Origin: MWDV01 sp002070715
GTDB lineage: Bacteria > Verrucomicrobiota > Verrucomicrobiia > Limisphaerales > MWDV01
Direction of reading: 5' to 3'
Assembly: GCA_035411585.1 (NCBI GenBank)
Contig: DAONTI010000025.1
Location: 1 to 64,000 of the forward strand
Length of the DNA stretch: 64,000 nucleotides
A program made the translations under genes and the position numbers. Shown one piece after another: positions 62,401-64,000 of this stretch. Numbering within the stretch: position 1 is the stretch's first letter; the number at the start of each line of letters is the position of its first letter. The notes beneath the pieces were generated by a model, which ran no database searches, was not told where the DNA came from, and saw only the letters and a program-made list of their open reading frames with translations.

Positions 62401-62970
62401 TCAGCCCTGCCCAATCGGTCCCACGGGATATTTCAGTTGCGGCGCGAGCCATTGCCAGGCGCGCGTTTCCTCCGCGTGGCGCGGGTGCGGTTGAAAACCA
62501 AACCGCAGATACAACTGGATGGCTGGCCGCCGCGCCGGGGTGGTGCGCAGAAACGCGCGGTCGTGTCCCAGTTCGCGCAAGCGCTGGCAAACCGCCGCCA
62601 GCAACGGCTTGGCCAATCCGCGCCCCTGGTATGCCGGCGCGAGAGCCACCCAATGCACCCGTCCCCACCGTCCGTCGGCAAATGAGTTGTCAAACCAGGC
62701 GGTTGCCGTGCCCACCGGTTCGCCGCCCGGCGTAAGCAGATAACATTGTCGTGCCGCCAGCCGCGTGTCGTCGTGGCCAAACTGCGCGCGGAACAGGGTG
62801 GCGGTGATGGCGTGCTCCCGCTCGGCGGCCAGGTGAATGCGCGTCCAGTGCGCGGCATCGCCGGGTTGATACCATCGCAACGACCAACCCGCCGGCAATT
62901 CCCCAACCGGCAATCCGTCCCAATGCGGACGGATCATCACCAGACGCAGATTGGACGGCGGCGGGGTCAT
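62401..62970 (-). CDS. GNAT-family N-acetyltransferase
   Basis: The protein of 189 residues (from ATG 62970) has a GNAT core: GWSLRWYQPGDAAHWTRIH at the start and the acetyl-CoA binding segment WVALAPAYQGRGLAKPLLAAVCQRL (Q/RxxGxG/A as QGRGLA). Acyl substrate is unknown. ATG at 62985 or 62937 are alternatives. It is convergent with the epimerase gene and is the gene after leuB on the minus strand, 137 bases from it. Confidence 0.88.
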   Translation of the reverse strand: MTPPPSNLRLVMIRPHWDGLPVGELPAGWSLRWYQPGDAAHWTRIHLAAEREHAITATLFRAQFGHDDTRLAARQCYLLTPGGEPVGTATAWFDNSFADGRWGRVHWVALAPAYQGRGLAKPLLAAVCQRLRELGHDRAFLRTTPARRPAIQLYLRFGFQPHPRHAEETRAWQWLAPQLKYPVGPIGQG

Positions 62971-63107
62971 GCCGGAAGCCAACATTCCGTGTTCGCCATT
63001 CAAAAGCAACCGGAGTGTTTCTTGGCTCGCAGGTCGGCACCCGCCAGCGATTCCGGGATTAGCATCCAAACACCGCGCCGGAGTGATCGCCGGCGCTGGG
63101 AAGCGCG

Positions 63108-64000
63108 TTACACGGCCGCGGCGATGAGATCGCCCACCTCGCGGGTGCCGTAACCCATCCGGCCGGCCGCCAGTGATTGCACCTTGGTGTTGATGACTTG
63201 GATCACCGCCGCTTCCACCGCCGCCGCCGCCGCTTCTTCGCCCAGGAAATCGAGCATCATGCCGGCGGCGTTGATGGCGGCCACGGGATTGATGACATTT
63301 TTGCCCGTGTATTTCGGCGCGCTCCCGCCCATGCACTCGAACATCGAGGTGCCCTCCGGGTTGATGTTGCCGCCCGCCGCCACCCCCAAGCCGCCTTGGA
63401 TCATGGCCGCCAGGTCCGTGATGATGTCGCCGAAGATGTTGTCGGTGACGATGACGTCGAACCACTCCGGATTTTTCACGAACCACATGCAGGTGGCGTC
63501 TACGTGCGCGTAATCCCGTTTCACGGTGGGGTATTGCGCGCCCATGGCGTGGAACGCGCGTTCCCAGAGATCAAAGGCGTAGGTCAGGACATTGGTTTTG
63601 CCCACGAGAGTCAGTTGCGCGGTCCGGCCGGCGGCCACGTCCTCGGGCCGGAGCCCCTTCCACGGTTGGCCGGCGCGGCGTTTGCTGGCCAGGGTAAAGG
63701 CATATTTCAAGCACCGATCCACCCCCCGGCGGGTGTTAATGGATTCCTGCACGGCGATTTCATGGGGGGTGTCCTTGAAGAGGAAGCCGCCCGCGCCGGT
63801 GTAAAGGCCCTCGTTGTTTTCGCGGACGACGACGAAGTCAATGTCTTCGGGCGTCTTGTCTTTCAACGGACAATCCTGCACGCGATACAACTTCACGGGA
63901 CGCAGATTGATATACTGCTCCAACTCGAAACGCAGGCGGAGCAGAATGCCTTTTTCCAGAATCCCGGGTTTGACCTGCGGATGGCCGATGGCGCCGAGAT
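63108..64000 (-). CDS. leuB: 3-isopropylmalate dehydrogenase, N-terminus beyond the window edge
   Basis: LeuB oxidises 3-isopropylmalate in leucine synthesis. The gene runs off the right edge; the visible part ends at 63108. Continuing the frame past 63923 still gives family residues (LGAIGHPQVKPGILEKG, then RLRFELEQYINLRPVKLY), so the Leu at 63923 is not the true start. Signatures present are VVRENNEGLY, the VKRDYAHVDA segment, and the metal-binding VIVTDNIFGDIITDLAA. Isocitrate or tartrate dehydrogenase relatives are less likely. GNAT follows on the same strand. Confidence 0.88.
   Translation of the reverse strand, partial: LGAIGHPQVKPGILEKGILLRLRFELEQYINLRPVKLYRVQDCPLKDKTPEDIDFVVVRENNEGLYTGAGGFLFKDTPHEIAVQESINTRRGVDRCLKYAFTLASKRRAGQPWKGLRPEDVAAGRTAQLTLVGKTNVLTYAFDLWERAFHAMGAQYPTVKRDYAHVDATCMWFVKNPEWFDVIVTDNIFGDIITDLAAMIQGGLGVAAGGNINPEGTSMFECMGGSAPKYTGKNVINPVAAINAAGMMLDFLGEEAAAAAVEAAVIQVINTKVQSLAAGRMGYGTREVGDLIAAAV

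Overview
The window is about 64 kb of GC-rich, densely coded DNA. It reads as chromosome from an environmental Verrucomicrobiota bacterium, probably of the Limisphaerales/Pedosphaera type (inferred from gene content, not from a marker phylogeny). The clues are two DUF1080/GH43-type carbohydrate genes, sugar-phosphate isomerase-like TIM barrels including one with a Tat signal, a PQQ-repeat secreted protein, archaeal-type phosphoglycerate mutase, DUF1846, an OmcB-like DUF11 protein, and a MoxR/DUF58/transglutaminase set. I saw no rRNA, tRNA, CRISPR array, prophage or transposase.

Left part (0-18 kb). A secreted GH43 enzyme is followed by dnaA, a possible origin region, an isolated PII gene (glnB) and apgM. 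A 27-residue lysine-rich peptide gene with an almost perfect Shine-Dalgarno follows. Then comes an exonuclease/nucleosidase pair, convergent with a long minus-strand run: yicC, gmk, coaC, an NtrB/NtrC-like kinase and sigma-54 activator, a small membrane protein and squalene/phytoene synthase. A GH5 enzyme, a single-domain response regulator, a TIM-barrel isomerase and a TlpA-like thioredoxin complete this part.

Middle (18-36 kb). An RND efflux pair (no TolC partner) is followed by a cytosolic hybrid kinase, two lipoproteins, the OmcB-like DUF11 protein and an orphan NarL-type regulator. A second minus-strand run reads dnaN, a 51-residue membrane protein, coaB, recG. The CoaBC enzyme is therefore split into two genes 19 kb apart, and dnaA and dnaN are 29 kb apart. 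A hexapeptide-repeat protein, a double universal stress protein and gapA follow.

Right part (36-64 kb). This holds DUF1846, an amino-acid permease and a CpxRA-like two-component system. That system is divergent from two secreted proteins (an EF-hand protein and a Pro/Gly/Arg-rich protein) and has a candidate GTAAA-type operator between them. DUF1080, BatD/BatE, ThrH, PurU, a PQQ propeller, a Tat-exported isomerase, a HIT protein and a cupin come next. A 0.9 kb repeat-rich gap then precedes an M19 dipeptidase, the transglutaminase/DUF58/MoxR operon, a sugar porter with an AGE-family epimerase, a GNAT acetyltransferase and a truncated leuB at the right edge.

No defence island or large unknown cluster was found. 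The most unusual items are the Lys-rich micro-peptide, the OmcB-like protein with its hexamer-repeat linker and wedge terminator, the two-component/secreted-protein divergon, and the dispersed repeat families.
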